Assembly: GCA_017694795.1 (NCBI GenBank)
Contig: JADIMM010000106.1
Location: 1 to 37,761, forward strand
Length of the DNA stretch: 37,761 nucleotides
Reading direction: 5' to 3'
DNA from: Candidatus Gallitreponema excrementavium
GTDB taxonomy: Bacteria; Spirochaetota; Spirochaetia; Treponematales; Treponemataceae
Shown here: one piece after another, positions 9,564 through 19,600 of the stretch
Layout: each line of letters begins with the position of its first letter
Position numbering within the stretch: position 1 is the first letter of the stretch
Made by a program: the position numbers and the translations under genes
Notes under the pieces: model-generated
Database searches by the model: none
What the model was told of the DNA's origin: nothing
The model's input: the letters and a program-made list of their open reading frames with translations, nothing else

Positions 9564-10655
9564 CTACTCCCAAATCCAGAATTTGGATTTTTTCTTTTTA
9601 TCTTTTTCACTTGATTGTCCGGATTCTTCTGATTTTTTATAATACCCCAGGGACAACAAAAGCAAAACAACTCCCTGAACCAAATATCCTGTATCAAAAT
9701 TCAAAACACCAAAAAGGGCTGTGTTTTCTATACCTACTTTTAGACAGGAAAAAATCAAAGCCCCGGGAATTAAGCCCCAAATATTTATTCCCCCCAATAA
9801 GGCTGTACTTAATCCGTTCCAACCTAAGGAAGAATAAAAACCCTGGTAACAGGTATAATATGTTCCGGTAACCGCAAAAAAACCAACCATGCCGTAAAGT
9901 GCAGCTGAAACAAATAAACCGGATTTCACCACATTTTCAGGCCTGAACCCCTGAAGCTCTGAAAATGGACGGCTCTTTCCGACAATTAAAAACTGTCTCC
10001 CTTTTGATGTGACATAGAAAAAAATCAAGGCAAAAACATAAATGAGAATAATAAAAATAAGACTGTAATTCAAACTTGATGGAGGAAAGATTTTTCCAAA
10101 CCTAAAAATTTCCGGAATATGTTCTGTAGCAATCAAATTGCCGGAACTTTTAAAAGGCCCTATTATCAAATAATCACACAAATAAATCAATATTAAAGAA
10201 ATCAAATAAGTGGAGAGTATTTCAGGTAAATCCAAAGATTCTTTTAATATGCCGGAGATCAAACCGATAAATCCGGTTACTAAAATCACCAGAATACAGG
10301 TAATAAGTAAACCTAAAAAACTATTGGAAAGAGGAATATGGGTAAGCAAAACTGCCGTTAATAAACCACCGGTATAAACCTGCCCTTCCCCTCCAATGTT
10401 TATGCTGCCGGTTATCAAAGGGAAAAGAGCTGCAAGACCAGAAAGTAAAAAAAGAAAGAAAGTGTTAAAAGAATTTCCAATATAAAATCCGGAAGACCAA
10501 GGTTGCACAAAAAAAACAAACAGTCTCTTACCAAATGACATACCGGAAGAATCCGGCCTGTAAAAAAAATCCAGAAGCAGCAAAATAAAACAAAAAATAA
10601 TCCCGCAGGAAAAACAAATCATTGAAACAAATATTTTATTTTTTTTTGTCTTCAT
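9564..10655 (-). CDS. rfuC: Riboflavin ABC transporter permease RfuC
   Basis: Inner-membrane permease of about 363 residues, BPD_transp_2 family, with around nine or ten hydrophobic segments. The GGINIWGLIPGA segment is typical of the conserved coupling region of these permeases. It should pair with RfuD to form the channel and dock on RfuB. The ATG at 10655 is preceded by GGGTGG and overlaps the 3' end of rfuB by 20 bases, suggesting translational coupling; an in-frame GTG at 10673 is an alternative. The Lys/Ser-rich C-terminus is probably cytoplasmic. The riboflavin role rests on the operon's FMN riboswitch and on gene order; the protein alone would only be called a sugar/nucleoside-type permease. 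Confidence 0.85.
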   Translation of the reverse strand: MKTKKNKIFVSMICFSCGIIFCFILLLLDFFYRPDSSGMSFGKRLFVFFVQPWSSGFYIGNSFNTFFLFLLSGLAALFPLITGSINIGGEGQVYTGGLLTAVLLTHIPLSNSFLGLLITCILVILVTGFIGLISGILKESLDLPEILSTYLISLILIYLCDYLIIGPFKSSGNLIATEHIPEIFRFGKIFPPSSLNYSLIFIILIYVFALIFFYVTSKGRQFLIVGKSRPFSELQGFRPENVVKSGLFVSAALYGMVGFFAVTGTYYTCYQGFYSSLGWNGLSTALLGGINIWGLIPGALIFSCLKVGIENTALFGVLNFDTGYLVQGVVLLLLSLGYYKKSEESGQSSEKDKKKKSKFWIWE

Positions 10656-12255
10656 CACACCACCCGAACTCACCAGAATGCAAGGATCCTTTTTTATAAT
10701 TTTTGTTTTTATATAAATGGGGATTTTTGGTTAAAATCAGGACAGAAGAATTTAAAACTATTTTATTTTCCAAAATCCCGAACAACCTTTTTAAGCTCGC
10801 CCTGTCTATTCCATTATCCGGCTCACATAAAACGGCAAGGCTTATTTCCCCGGACAATTCCCTTGCCAAAATCAACCGTTGGGTCATTCCCCCGGAAAGA
10901 ACAGAAACCAGTTGTCCGGGAAAAACAGCATTTGGGAACTTTTCTTTTTCGATTATCTTTTTCACCCTTGAATCCATCTCAAAAGGAGGATAAAAAAAAC
11001 CGGAATCAAATAACATCTTTCCGCTTACAAGCTCCCTTATTGTAAGATTTTCGTTTGAGCCAAAAACAAAAGGCTCTGATGAAATAAGGGCGGCCTTATT
11101 TTCCCTCAATAAATCCGGTCTGCCCTGTTTTATCAGTTGCCCGTTTATAAAAACAGAACCATTTTCCGCCTTTTTAAGTCCCAATAAAATTTTTTCCAAG
11201 TCAATAATTCCGTCTTCTTCCATTCCTGAAATTAAAACTATTTCATTTTTCAGGACGGAAAAAGAAATATCCTTTAAATATTCTGAAACAAGATTTTTTA
11301 CTTCTAAAACACTTTTATAATCTTCTTTAATTTCTGCGGAAAGGGACTGGCCCGGTTTTGATTGTTCACATTTGTTATTAATGAAAGAAAAAATCTTATT
11401 TGTAAGCCTAATAAATACGCTATTAATAAAAAAATTATTTTGTCTTTTTTTTACAGGTGAAGAAATATCCCCGTTTTTTTCCGTTTCCAAATCATTATCA
11501 GTACTGATTCCGGAATCACTTAAACAGGAGTTTTCATTTTCATTTTCATTTGAAGCAGGAGAAAGAATTTCCAGCAATTTTTCTACTGTTACCTTTTCTT
11601 TCAAAATAACAGGAGAATTAAATTTACGCAGAATATATAAAATATCCGGAACTGACACAGCCTGGGGTAAACTATGGGTTATAATTATTATACAAATTTT
11701 TCTCAAACCAATAAGTTTTTTCAAGCCTTTTTCAAAATTTGAAATCCAGTTTTCATTTATGGAAGCAGCCGGTTCATCCAAAATAATAAAATCCGGTTCA
11801 TGGCATAATTCACAAAACAAGGAAAGGTAAAACCGTTCCTTTTCAGGATAATCCTCTACAGGTTTTCCCGAATTAAATTCAATACCAAAACAGTCATCAA
11901 ACTCTGATCTAAGTTTGTCTAATTTTTTTTTACTTACCGTTCTGGCAGCCAGCATTGCATTATCATAAAAATAACCCTCAAGGGATATGCACCGTTTTTG
12001 CCTGACTATTGCTATACCGTTTTTCAGGGCATCTTTTGGGGAATTAAAGACCACAGGTTTTCCGTCAATCCTTATTTTTCCTCCGGAGGGCAAAATAGAA
12101 CCGGAAAGAATATTTGCAAGGGTTGATTTTCCGGCCCCGTTTTCGCCTAAGATTCCGTAAATCTTGCCGGTCTCAAAATTCAAAGAAACATTATTGAGAA
12201 CCGGCTTACTGTTTTGAGAATACTGCTTTACAAGGTTTTCAACGGATAAAACCAT
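10636..12255 (-). CDS. rfuB: Riboflavin ABC transporter ATPase RfuB (two fused nucleotide-binding domains)
   Basis: Cytoplasmic ATPase of 539 residues with two ABC domains in one chain, as in RbsA-like importers. The first half has an intact Walker A (GENGAGKS, residues 37-44) and Walker B (IILDEP) but an eroded signature (DYPEKER where LSGGQ is expected). The second half has a good signature (LSGGMTQR), while its Walker A is lost (GMEEDGIIDL, no GK[S/T]) and Walker B reads AVLCEP with Cys for Asp. Only one composite ATP site, Walker A/B of half one with the signature of half two, should therefore hydrolyse ATP. The halves are joined by an Asn/Glu-rich, low-complexity linker containing NENENE. 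Thirteen bases separate it from rfuA upstream. Confidence 0.88.
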   Translation of the reverse strand: MVLSVENLVKQYSQNSKPVLNNVSLNFETGKIYGILGENGAGKSTLANILSGSILPSGGKIRIDGKPVVFNSPKDALKNGIAIVRQKRCISLEGYFYDNAMLAARTVSKKKLDKLRSEFDDCFGIEFNSGKPVEDYPEKERFYLSLFCELCHEPDFIILDEPAASINENWISNFEKGLKKLIGLRKICIIIITHSLPQAVSVPDILYILRKFNSPVILKEKVTVEKLLEILSPASNENENENSCLSDSGISTDNDLETEKNGDISSPVKKRQNNFFINSVFIRLTNKIFSFINNKCEQSKPGQSLSAEIKEDYKSVLEVKNLVSEYLKDISFSVLKNEIVLISGMEEDGIIDLEKILLGLKKAENGSVFINGQLIKQGRPDLLRENKAALISSEPFVFGSNENLTIRELVSGKMLFDSGFFYPPFEMDSRVKKIIEKEKFPNAVFPGQLVSVLSGGMTQRLILARELSGEISLAVLCEPDNGIDRASLKRLFGILENKIVLNSSVLILTKNPHLYKNKNYKKGSLHSGEFGWCDEDKKK

Positions 12256-12268
12256 CTGCCAAACCTTA

Positions 12269-13291
12269 TCAGTTATTTACCGGCAAAGAAAAATCCCCGT
12301 TCCTTAAACGATTCAATTCTTTCATAAACTTTGTATAAGTTTCTTCCGAAACAGAATCCTTAAACAAGGGATTTTTGTCATCAAAATCTATAAAGCCCTC
12401 TTTGCATCCAACTATCCTGGAAGTTCCAAACTCAATCTCGCCATTAAGGTACTTTATCGTTTCTTCGTATGCAAGTTTATCCTGGGCCATTATGGCACTG
12501 CCGGCAACATAGCCCGGGGCAAGATCATATCCGGAGTCGTCAAACCAAACAACAAAAAAACCGTTCTCTTTGGCAGAAGAAAGAACGCCTTGATTTCCTC
12601 CCCCGCAAATAGGCAAAATCACATCAACCCCGGAACGGTACAACGAAGAGGCAATTTCTGCAGCTTTACCTGCGTCGCTCCAACTTCCGGTCACTTTAAA
12701 CACACATTCAACCTGGGGATTGGCAGCCTTTGCCCCTTCTATGTAACCGGGAAGAAGTATATTATTCATGTCAGGATATTCCTGGGCTGCAATAAGAGCT
12801 ATCTTATTATTCCCGCGGCTGTATTTTTCATCTTTTGAGGCAGAAAGAAGTCCTGCAAGATAACCGGCAAGGTAAGACTGTTCCCTTTGGTTATATTGAA
12901 CCGTTGCAATGTTCTCCACACCGGAAAGAAAACCGTTGAGAATTATAAAATCCTGCCCAGGAAAAGAAGAAGAAATACTATGGCACATTTCAGGGAGGGA
13001 AGGATTGGCAGAAATTATCAAGTCAAATTCCCCGGAAGCAGCAAGAGCTGTAAGCTTTGCCGGCCATTCAGCCTGGTTAACCCCGGCCTCGGAGATTACC
13101 GCCGTTCCTAAAGAAGTTTCCTCACAAGCTTTCTGAACCCCTTCGGCGAGCATTCTGTAAACCGGACTACCGGAAGTAGTACCGGGAATAAAAACTGCTA
13201 TGTTCTTCTTTCCATCAGAACTTTCTTCGCTGCAGGAAGAAAAAACGAAAGCAACTACAAGAAACAAAAATAATTTTTTTAAGAAATTCAT
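12269..13291 (-). CDS. rfuA: Riboflavin-binding lipoprotein RfuA (BMP family)
   Basis: Substrate-binding lipoprotein of about 340 residues in the BMP/PnrA family (PF02608). The signal peptide ends in lipobox FSSC, Cys20 counted from the ATG at 13291. The segments FIPGTTSGSPVY, VQYNQREQSYLAGYLAG and LPICGGGNQG are typical of the fold. BMP proteins bind purine nucleosides or, in treponemes, riboflavin; the FMN riboswitch directly upstream argues for riboflavin. I chose the ATG at 13291 because GGGGGA lies seven bases upstream; an in-frame TTG at 13303 overlaps that site. First gene of the rfuABCD transcription unit. Confidence 0.9.
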   Translation of the reverse strand: MNFLKKLFLFLVVAFVFSSCSEESSDGKKNIAVFIPGTTSGSPVYRMLAEGVQKACEETSLGTAVISEAGVNQAEWPAKLTALAASGEFDLIISANPSLPEMCHSISSSFPGQDFIILNGFLSGVENIATVQYNQREQSYLAGYLAGLLSASKDEKYSRGNNKIALIAAQEYPDMNNILLPGYIEGAKAANPQVECVFKVTGSWSDAGKAAEIASSLYRSGVDVILPICGGGNQGVLSSAKENGFFVVWFDDSGYDLAPGYVAGSAIMAQDKLAYEETIKYLNGEIEFGTSRIVGCKEGFIDFDDKNPLFKDSVSEETYTKFMKELNRLRNGDFSLPVNN

Positions 13292-13293
13292 TT

Positions 13294-13328
13294 GGTCCCC
13301 CAAAATCTAAAATTAAGATAAAGGAACC
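13294..13328 (-). promoter_or_regulatory. Possible Shine-Dalgarno-sequestering hairpin of the rfuA leader
   Basis: On the minus strand GGTTCC (13328-13323) can pair, with one G-U wobble, with GGGACC (13299-13294), which contains the rfuA ribosome-binding site. No good U-tract terminator lies between the riboswitch and the ATG, so control by hiding the ribosome site is the simplest reading. This is an inference from manual pairing. Confidence 0.4.
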
Positions 13329-13380
13329 CCGAGGAAGGAAAGAATCCGGTAAGATTCTCCAAAAAGAAAATTAAGCATAA

Positions 13381-13516
13381 CTTCTTCCATCCAGACTTTA
13401 CTGTCGGTTACGGAATTTCACCGTATCGGCGGAACCGGACTACCGGAACCGTTAGCGGACTTTTACCGCCGGTAGGGAATGAATCAACAAAGATTTTCAC
13501 CCTGCCCCGAAGCACT
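13381..13516 (-). ncRNA. FMN riboswitch (RFN element)
   Basis: On the minus strand the conserved RFN blocks appear in order: CTTCGGGGCAGGGTGAAAATC-like 5' arm, CCTACCGGCGGTAAAAGTCC, the GGTGAAATTCCGTAACCGAC segment, and the closing AGTCTGGATGGAAGAAG. RFN elements bind FMN and repress riboflavin synthesis or uptake genes when FMN is plentiful. It sits about 90 bases upstream of rfuA and is the main evidence that this operon imports riboflavin. Confidence 0.95.
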
Positions 13517-13527
13517 TCTCGTGATAA

Positions 13528-13556
13528 AATCTATAACCCGGAATAATAAAAGTCAA
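13528..13556 (-). promoter_or_regulatory. Promoter of the rfuABCD operon
   Basis: On the minus strand a -35 box TTGACT (13556-13551) is followed after 17 bases by TAGATT (13533-13528); TATAGA two bases earlier is an alternative -10. Transcription would start just upstream of the RFN element. Confidence 0.55.
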
Positions 13557-13633
13557 TACAAATCAATAACATATCAAAAAAATACTGCATAATTCCCCAA
13601 CCACGAAATGTCACAAAGCCCTTTTAAAAACCC

Positions 13634-13669
13634 TTGAAACAAACAAGACTTATTTTGTACAATAAAATC
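13634..13669 (+). promoter_or_regulatory. Putative leaderless promoter of the 13670 membrane-protein gene
   Basis: TTGAAA (13634-13639), an 18-base spacer and TACAAT (13658-13663) lie directly before ATG 13670, with only six bases between -10 and ATG and no ribosome-binding site. The TTG at 13634 that could be read as a start codon is part of the -35 box. Confidence 0.6.
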
Positions 13670-14452
13670 ATGATTGGATTCTTTCTAAAAAAATGTCTGT
13701 TTGACGGATGGGATAATCTGTTCAAAATATTTTTATACAATTTTATACTCATAGCTGTAGATGCAGGTCTTATGAGCTTGGCTTTTGCCCTTAACTCCCC
13801 CGGTTTTTTTTATCTTCTTACGGTCCTTACAATAATGTTCACCGCTGTTTATTCCCTGGGGTTATCCGGCGTTGCCTCCAAAATTTCAAATAATAAAACA
13901 CCGGAATTTAAAGATTTCAGGATTTCAATAAAAGAAACCTGGCTGCACGGAGTTGCCCTGGGATTTTTAGGAATAGTACTGTTGGTCATCCTCCTATGGG
14001 TTATTCCCTTTTATTTTAACATGGGTGATATTGTTTCCAGGTTTATCGGCGGATTGCTGTTCTGGCTGGTTTTTGTATTTATGCTGGCCTTGCAATGGTT
14101 TCTACCGGTAAGAACAAATATGGAGAAAAAATTTTTCAGATCCTTAAAAAAATCCTTTATTTTGTTTATTGATAATCCGGCCTTTACATTTTTCATGTTT
14201 GTTTATTCCCTGGTTTTGGGAACAATATCAATTATATTCCTAACACTTGTACCAGGGCTCGGGGGGATAATTCTTGCGCAAAACAATGCCTACAAATTAA
14301 GAATGTATAAATACGATTGGATGGAAGAAAACCCGGATATTCCTCCTTCAAAGGCAAGAAAATCAGTACCATGGAAAGTACTTTTGGAAAAAGACAGGGA
14401 GATAATGGGCCGAAGAACGCTTAAGAACCTGTTTTTTCCATGGAAAGACTAA
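13670..14452 (+). CDS. Predicted integral membrane protein of unknown function
   Basis: About 260 residues, dominated by five or six hydrophobic segments (roughly residues 18-36, 40-62, 90-112, 120-145, 170-205 from the ATG), ending in a charged cytoplasmic-looking tail with Trp-rich motifs (YDWMEENPD, FFPWKD). I do not recognise a specific function; the arrangement resembles DUF624-type membrane proteins, but that is a weak guess. The start is placed at ATG 13670 rather than TTG 13634 because the TTG coincides with a -35 box and the ATG sits where transcription should begin. It is divergent from the rfu operon and ends 241 bases before malQ, so it is probably monocistronic. Confidence 0.75.
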   Translation: MIGFFLKKCLFDGWDNLFKIFLYNFILIAVDAGLMSLAFALNSPGFFYLLTVLTIMFTAVYSLGLSGVASKISNNKTPEFKDFRISIKETWLHGVALGFLGIVLLVILLWVIPFYFNMGDIVSRFIGGLLFWLVFVFMLALQWFLPVRTNMEKKFFRSLKKSFILFIDNPAFTFFMFVYSLVLGTISIIFLTLVPGLGGIILAQNNAYKLRMYKYDWMEENPDIPPSKARKSVPWKVLLEKDREIMGRRTLKNLFFPWKD

Positions 14453-14639
14453 AGGATTTATTCAAATTCCCCTTATACCCCATCACAGGCATCTAAAGCC
14501 AGGATATATAAGCGGAAAATTCCCTGATCCGGCATTCTTCACTTTTATCATTTTAAAACCGCCTTTTAAAGCTCTCCTCACAGTGAATTTTCATGCTGAA
14601 TTTTTCTAATAAAATTTCCCTAAAATCTTAATTATGGTT

Positions 14640-14693
14640 TATAATATTCTATCGGTTTCAGAAAGAACCTGATTCAATAAATACGGAGTCCAT
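14640..14693 (+). promoter_or_regulatory. Promoter -10 and ribosome-binding site of malQ
   Basis: A perfect TATAAT (14640-14645) precedes a roughly 40-base leader carrying CGGAG six bases before the malQ ATG. The -35 is weak. This conventional leader contrasts with the leader-poor promoters of four other genes in the window. Confidence 0.5.
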
Positions 14694-16658
14694 ATGAAAG
14701 AACTAAAAGATAAATATTCAGGTATTGCGGTCCCGGTAGGTGCTTTAAGGACAAAAAACAGCTGTGGAACAGGAGAATTTCTTGATTTAAAGAAACTTGC
14801 GGATTTTTGTTCTGTTTCCGGTATTTCCCTTATACAGATTCTCCCGGTAAATGACACAGGAACAGAAAGTTCCCCCTACAGTGCCCTTTCAGCCTTTGCC
14901 CTGCACCCCATATACATCAGCCTAAAAGCGGTTAATGGTTCCGAAGACTTTGAGGGAGATATAAAATCCCTGAAGAAAAAGTACGATTCTGAAAAACGGT
15001 TCAGTTACAGAGAGGTCAGGCAGGAAAAATTGGGGATACTTAGGAAAATTTTTGAGAAAAATTACCCTACCATAAAAACCGATGCAAATCTTACAAAGTG
15101 GATAAAAGACAACCCTTGGGTTAAATTTTACTCGGTTTATATGGGCTTTAAAGCCAGGTACAACGAAGCCTCATGGAAAGAATGGGCCCCGAAAGACCAA
15201 AAACTTTCAGAAAAAGAAATCATGGAATTATGGGCTGATTCAAAAAAGGAATCAGATAATCTTTTTTCCGCATGGATTCAGTACAACCTGGATTTGCAGT
15301 TTTCAGAAGCAGCAAAGTACATAAGGAAAAAAGGAATTATCCTTAAGGGCGACATTCCAATAATGATGAATGAAGACTCCTGTGATGCCTGGGCATATCC
15401 CAGATACTTCCGGGACGATTTAAGGGCCGGCTGCCCGCCAGACGGATTTAACCCCTTGGGACAGAACTGGGGATTCCCTATTTACAACTGGAAAAACCTG
15501 GCAGAAGACGACTTTTCGTGGTGGAAAAACCGGCTTAAAACAGCTTCAAAGTATTACCAGGCTTTCAGGATAGACCATGTCCTTGGATTTTTTAGAATCT
15601 GGGCAATTTCCGAAAGGGATTATACGGGATACTGCGGATATCCGGATCCAAGCGCCCCGATAACAGCAGAAGAACTGGAAAGAACCGGTTTTTCAGGAGA
15701 CAGGCTCAGATGGATATCAGTTCCCCACATCCCTACAAGTGCAGTACAGGATGTATTGCAGGGAAATTATCAGGAAGCCGTAAACTGCCTTAATAAGGTT
15801 GCATCGCGGTTAAATGGGGAAGAATTATGGCTTTTTAAAGACTCGATAAAAGGCGAAAAAGACATTTACAGTACAGACCTTCCTGATCCTGTAAAAAATG
15901 AGCTTGCTAACCAGTGGCGGGACCGGCTTCTGGTAAAAATCTGGGACGGAACTTACAGAGCTATCTGGAGTTACCGGAATTCCAAAGCATGGAATTCCCT
16001 TTCCGACCAGGAAAAAAACACCCTCAGAAATATTATTGATGAAAAAGGAGCCAAATCCCAAAAACTTTGGGAAGAACAAGCCAGGAAACTTCTTGGAGTT
16101 CTTACTTCCTGCACAGATATGATTCCTTGTGCCGAAGACCTTGGGGCAAATCCGGACTGCGTTCCCGGAGTGCTGAATGACTTGCAAATCCACGGCTTAA
16201 AAGTTCTCCGTTGGAACAGGAACTGGAACGCCCCGGGACAACCCTGGTACAGGTTGGAAGAACACCCCCTTTTGTCAGTTGTAACCCCGGCTGTTCACGA
16301 CACATCAACATTACGGGGCTGGTGGAATGACGAAGGCGGCAAAGATGACATTTTGGGAATGTGGGGAACCCCGGCACAAAAGAGTGCCCTTAACGGAGAG
16401 TATTGTCCACAGGCTGCTGCCTTTGTGCTCAAAACCCTTTCCTATGCCAACAGCAGGTTCTGCATAGTACAAATTCAGGATTTATTAGATCTTATCCCCG
16501 ATTACTACAGCTGGACCAGTGATGATGAAAGAATCAACAAACCAGGAAGCGTCAATACATTCAACTGGACTTACAGGATTCCTGACAATCTAGAGATTCT
16601 CACTAAAAATCAGGAACTTACGGACAGTATCCGCAGGGTATTTGAAAACCGAATCTAA
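14694..16658 (+). CDS. malQ: 4-alpha-glucanotransferase (amylomaltase, GH77)
   Basis: Enzyme of 654 residues that moves alpha-1,4-glucan segments between maltooligosaccharides in the cytoplasm. The N-terminus has the family hallmark GIAVPVGALRTKNSCGTGEF. The catalytic residues are visible: nucleophile Asp294 in FRIDHVLGFF, acid/base Glu481 in CAEDLG, and transition-state Asp536 in VHDTSTLRGWW. No signal peptide. It is somewhat longer than compact bacterial amylomaltases (about 500 residues) and nearer the plant DPE2/E. coli MalQ size. A GH13-like gene follows after 38 bases with its own AAGGAG site, so the two form an alpha-glucan operon ending at a strong terminator at 20420. Confidence 0.95.
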   Translation: MKELKDKYSGIAVPVGALRTKNSCGTGEFLDLKKLADFCSVSGISLIQILPVNDTGTESSPYSALSAFALHPIYISLKAVNGSEDFEGDIKSLKKKYDSEKRFSYREVRQEKLGILRKIFEKNYPTIKTDANLTKWIKDNPWVKFYSVYMGFKARYNEASWKEWAPKDQKLSEKEIMELWADSKKESDNLFSAWIQYNLDLQFSEAAKYIRKKGIILKGDIPIMMNEDSCDAWAYPRYFRDDLRAGCPPDGFNPLGQNWGFPIYNWKNLAEDDFSWWKNRLKTASKYYQAFRIDHVLGFFRIWAISERDYTGYCGYPDPSAPITAEELERTGFSGDRLRWISVPHIPTSAVQDVLQGNYQEAVNCLNKVASRLNGEELWLFKDSIKGEKDIYSTDLPDPVKNELANQWRDRLLVKIWDGTYRAIWSYRNSKAWNSLSDQEKNTLRNIIDEKGAKSQKLWEEQARKLLGVLTSCTDMIPCAEDLGANPDCVPGVLNDLQIHGLKVLRWNRNWNAPGQPWYRLEEHPLLSVVTPAVHDTSTLRGWWNDEGGKDDILGMWGTPAQKSALNGEYCPQAAAFVLKTLSYANSRFCIVQIQDLLDLIPDYYSWTSDDERINKPGSVNTFNWTYRIPDNLEILTKNQELTDSIRRVFENRI

Positions 16659-16696
16659 GACTGGAAAAAATCAAAATAAAATTCAAGGAGAAAAAT

Positions 16697-19600
16697 ATGA
16701 ACAATGAAAAAGACAGGATTGAAATACAAATCAGGCTCAAGAAACTTGAGAAAAATTCATCAGGTAAAAAAACTGAACCCCAGAGGTTCAATTCCATAAA
16801 AGATAAGCATACCATGGAATTCCACATTTCAGGTGAAGCCCGGCGGAAGTATAATTTTTCCAGCCAGCTGTTTTCCTCCCGGGGTAATGTAATCCTTGCA
16901 GACTTTAAGGCTGCAAGGGAACTTGCAAAGAAAATAAATGACGAGCATAACCGTATCGGTCTCAAGGAATTTGTAAAGGCAAGCCACATAAACGCCATGG
17001 GATTGATTGATGAGATTCTCCACTATGTCTGTACACTTTACAGGGAACAGATAGACTCCAGTGTTATGGTAGAGGCCGTTTCCGTCCTTCAGGAAAAATT
17101 CGGAGCAGAAAAAGTGGATAACCTGCTTCTTTCCTTTATAAAAGAATTTCCTCCGAGAGAAGTTTATGAAGGAAAGCTTTCCCCTGCAGAATACCTGAAC
17201 GGTAACGAGGGTACCCAGTCCAACAAAGCAGCCCTTATAGAAGAGCTTATAATGTTGAAAATCGCCAATGAAAACCCGGCTTTCAAACCATTCTTTATTC
17301 TATTTGAAGACAAAAACATCCAGCCAAAAGTTTTTTACAACGCTGTCTGGATGGAGATTGAAAAGTTTTTTGCAAAGAAACCGCCCTTTGGCCCTGATAA
17401 CGAAGACCTTATTACAATGCTCAGAGCTCCCGCCAGAAACAGTCCCTATGATCTTGCCGGACAACTGGAATTTATCAGAAAACGCTGGGGGCTCTTCCTG
17501 GGAGACTGGCTCAAACGCCTGCTTACCAGTCTGGACATGATAAAAGAAGAATCAAAGGCGGGCTGGGGCGGGGCTCCCGGTGGTGGAGCCGGTGGTGCCG
17601 GAATTGACATGGATGCCTACGAATACGGTTCCATATCAAAAGAGTACGAAAGGTTTTCACCTGACCGGGCATGGATGCCTCAGGTCGTTATGCTTGCAAA
17701 AAGCACCCTTGTATGGCTTGATCAGCTTTCAAAAAAATATAACCGCGAAATTAAGCGGCTGGATCAGATTCCTGATGAAGAATTGGACGAAATTGCCAGA
17801 AGAGGCTTTAACGGGCTTTGGCTTATAGGACTCTGGGAAAGATCCTATGCCAGCTGCCGTATCAAACAGATTTGTGGAAATCCTGATGCTGCGGCCAGTG
17901 CCTATTCATTAAAAAATTACGACATTGCCAACGAAATGGGAGGCTGGGAGGCTCTTAACAACCTGAGAACCAGGGCCTGGCAGCGGGGAATACGAATGGC
18001 GGCTGACATGGTTCCAAACCACACCGGAATGGACGCAGCCTGGGTTGTTGAAAGGCCTGACTTGTTTATACAGGTCAGGGACTGTCCTTTCCCCGGATAT
18101 ACTTTCAACGGGGAAAACCTTTCCCAGGACGGCAGGGTCTCCGTATACCTTGAAGACCACTACTATTCAAAATCCGACTGTGCAGTTGTATTTAAACGGG
18201 TGGACAACAGTACCGGGGATACAAGGTACATTTACCACGGTAACGATGGAACCGGAATGCCTTGGAACGATACAGCCCAGATTGACTTCCTTAATCCGGA
18301 GGCCAGGGAAGCCGTAATACAGGAAATTCTTCATGTGGCAAGAAATTTTCCGATTATCCGTTTTGACGCAGCAATGGTACTTGCAAAAAAACACATCCAG
18401 AGACTCTGGTATCCCGAACCTGGCAGCGGAGGTGACATTGCCAGCCGTTCTGAACACGCAATCTCCCGGGGAGAATTCGAAAGAAGAATCCCGGAAGAAT
18501 TCTGGAGGGAAGTTGTTGACCGCTGTGCCAGGGAAGTTCCTGATACCCTTCTTTTGGCAGAAGCATTCTGGATGATGGAAGGATACTTTGTAAGAACCTT
18601 GGGAATGCACCGGGTTTACAACAGTGCTTTTATGAATATGCTTAAACGGGAAGAAAATTCAAAGTACCGTTCTACAGTAAAAAACACCTTGGAATTTGAT
18701 CCGGAAGTATTAAAACGCTTTGTCAACTTTATGAACAATCCGGACGAGGAAACAGCCGTTGTACAGTTCGGTGACGGCGACAAGTACTTTGGAGTCTGTA
18801 CCCTCATGGTTACCATGCCAGGACTTCCCATGTTCGGACATGGCCAGGTTGAAGGTTTTAAAGAAAAATACGGTATGGAATACAGGAGAGCCTGCTGGAA
18901 CGAGACAGAAAACCAGTGGCTTATTGACAGGCATTACAGGGAAATTTTCCCATTGATGCGGAAGAGATATCTTTTTGCCGAGATTACAAACTTCCTTTTC
19001 TATGATTTCTGGGACGGTAATTATGTAAACGAAAATGTATTTGCCTATTCAAACCGGAACTGGTCGGAAGCAGCACTGGTACTTTACAACAACGCCTATC
19101 AAAGTACTTCGGGCTGGGTAAAGAATTCAACCGGGTTTGCTGTAAAAGACGGAAACGGAAATAAAAGCATAAGAACCTCGAATCTTGCCGAAGGACTTGG
19201 TTTGTCCGGCAGTCCTAACGCATACTGTCTGCTTCACGAACAAAGATCAAATCTTTGGTTTATCCGCTCCTGTGCCGAAATACATGACCGTGGAATCTTT
19301 GTTTCCCTTGGAGGATACCAATCCCAGGTATTTATGGATATAACCCAGGTATTTGATGACGACCATCAGTATTACCGCCACCTTTGCGAAGTCCTGAACG
19401 GAAGCGGGGTACACGACATCCAGATTGCCCTGCAGGAGCTTTACTTAAAAGACTTGTACGCTTCATTTGCAAAGGCCGTAAACCCTGAAACCCTTAAAGA
19501 ATTGAGGGCATGTATTCTCCCGGATTCAGGAAAAGCCGGAAGCATTACCAAATTCATTGAATCAATCAAAGCCCCAATGATTGAATTCTTTGACACCTTC

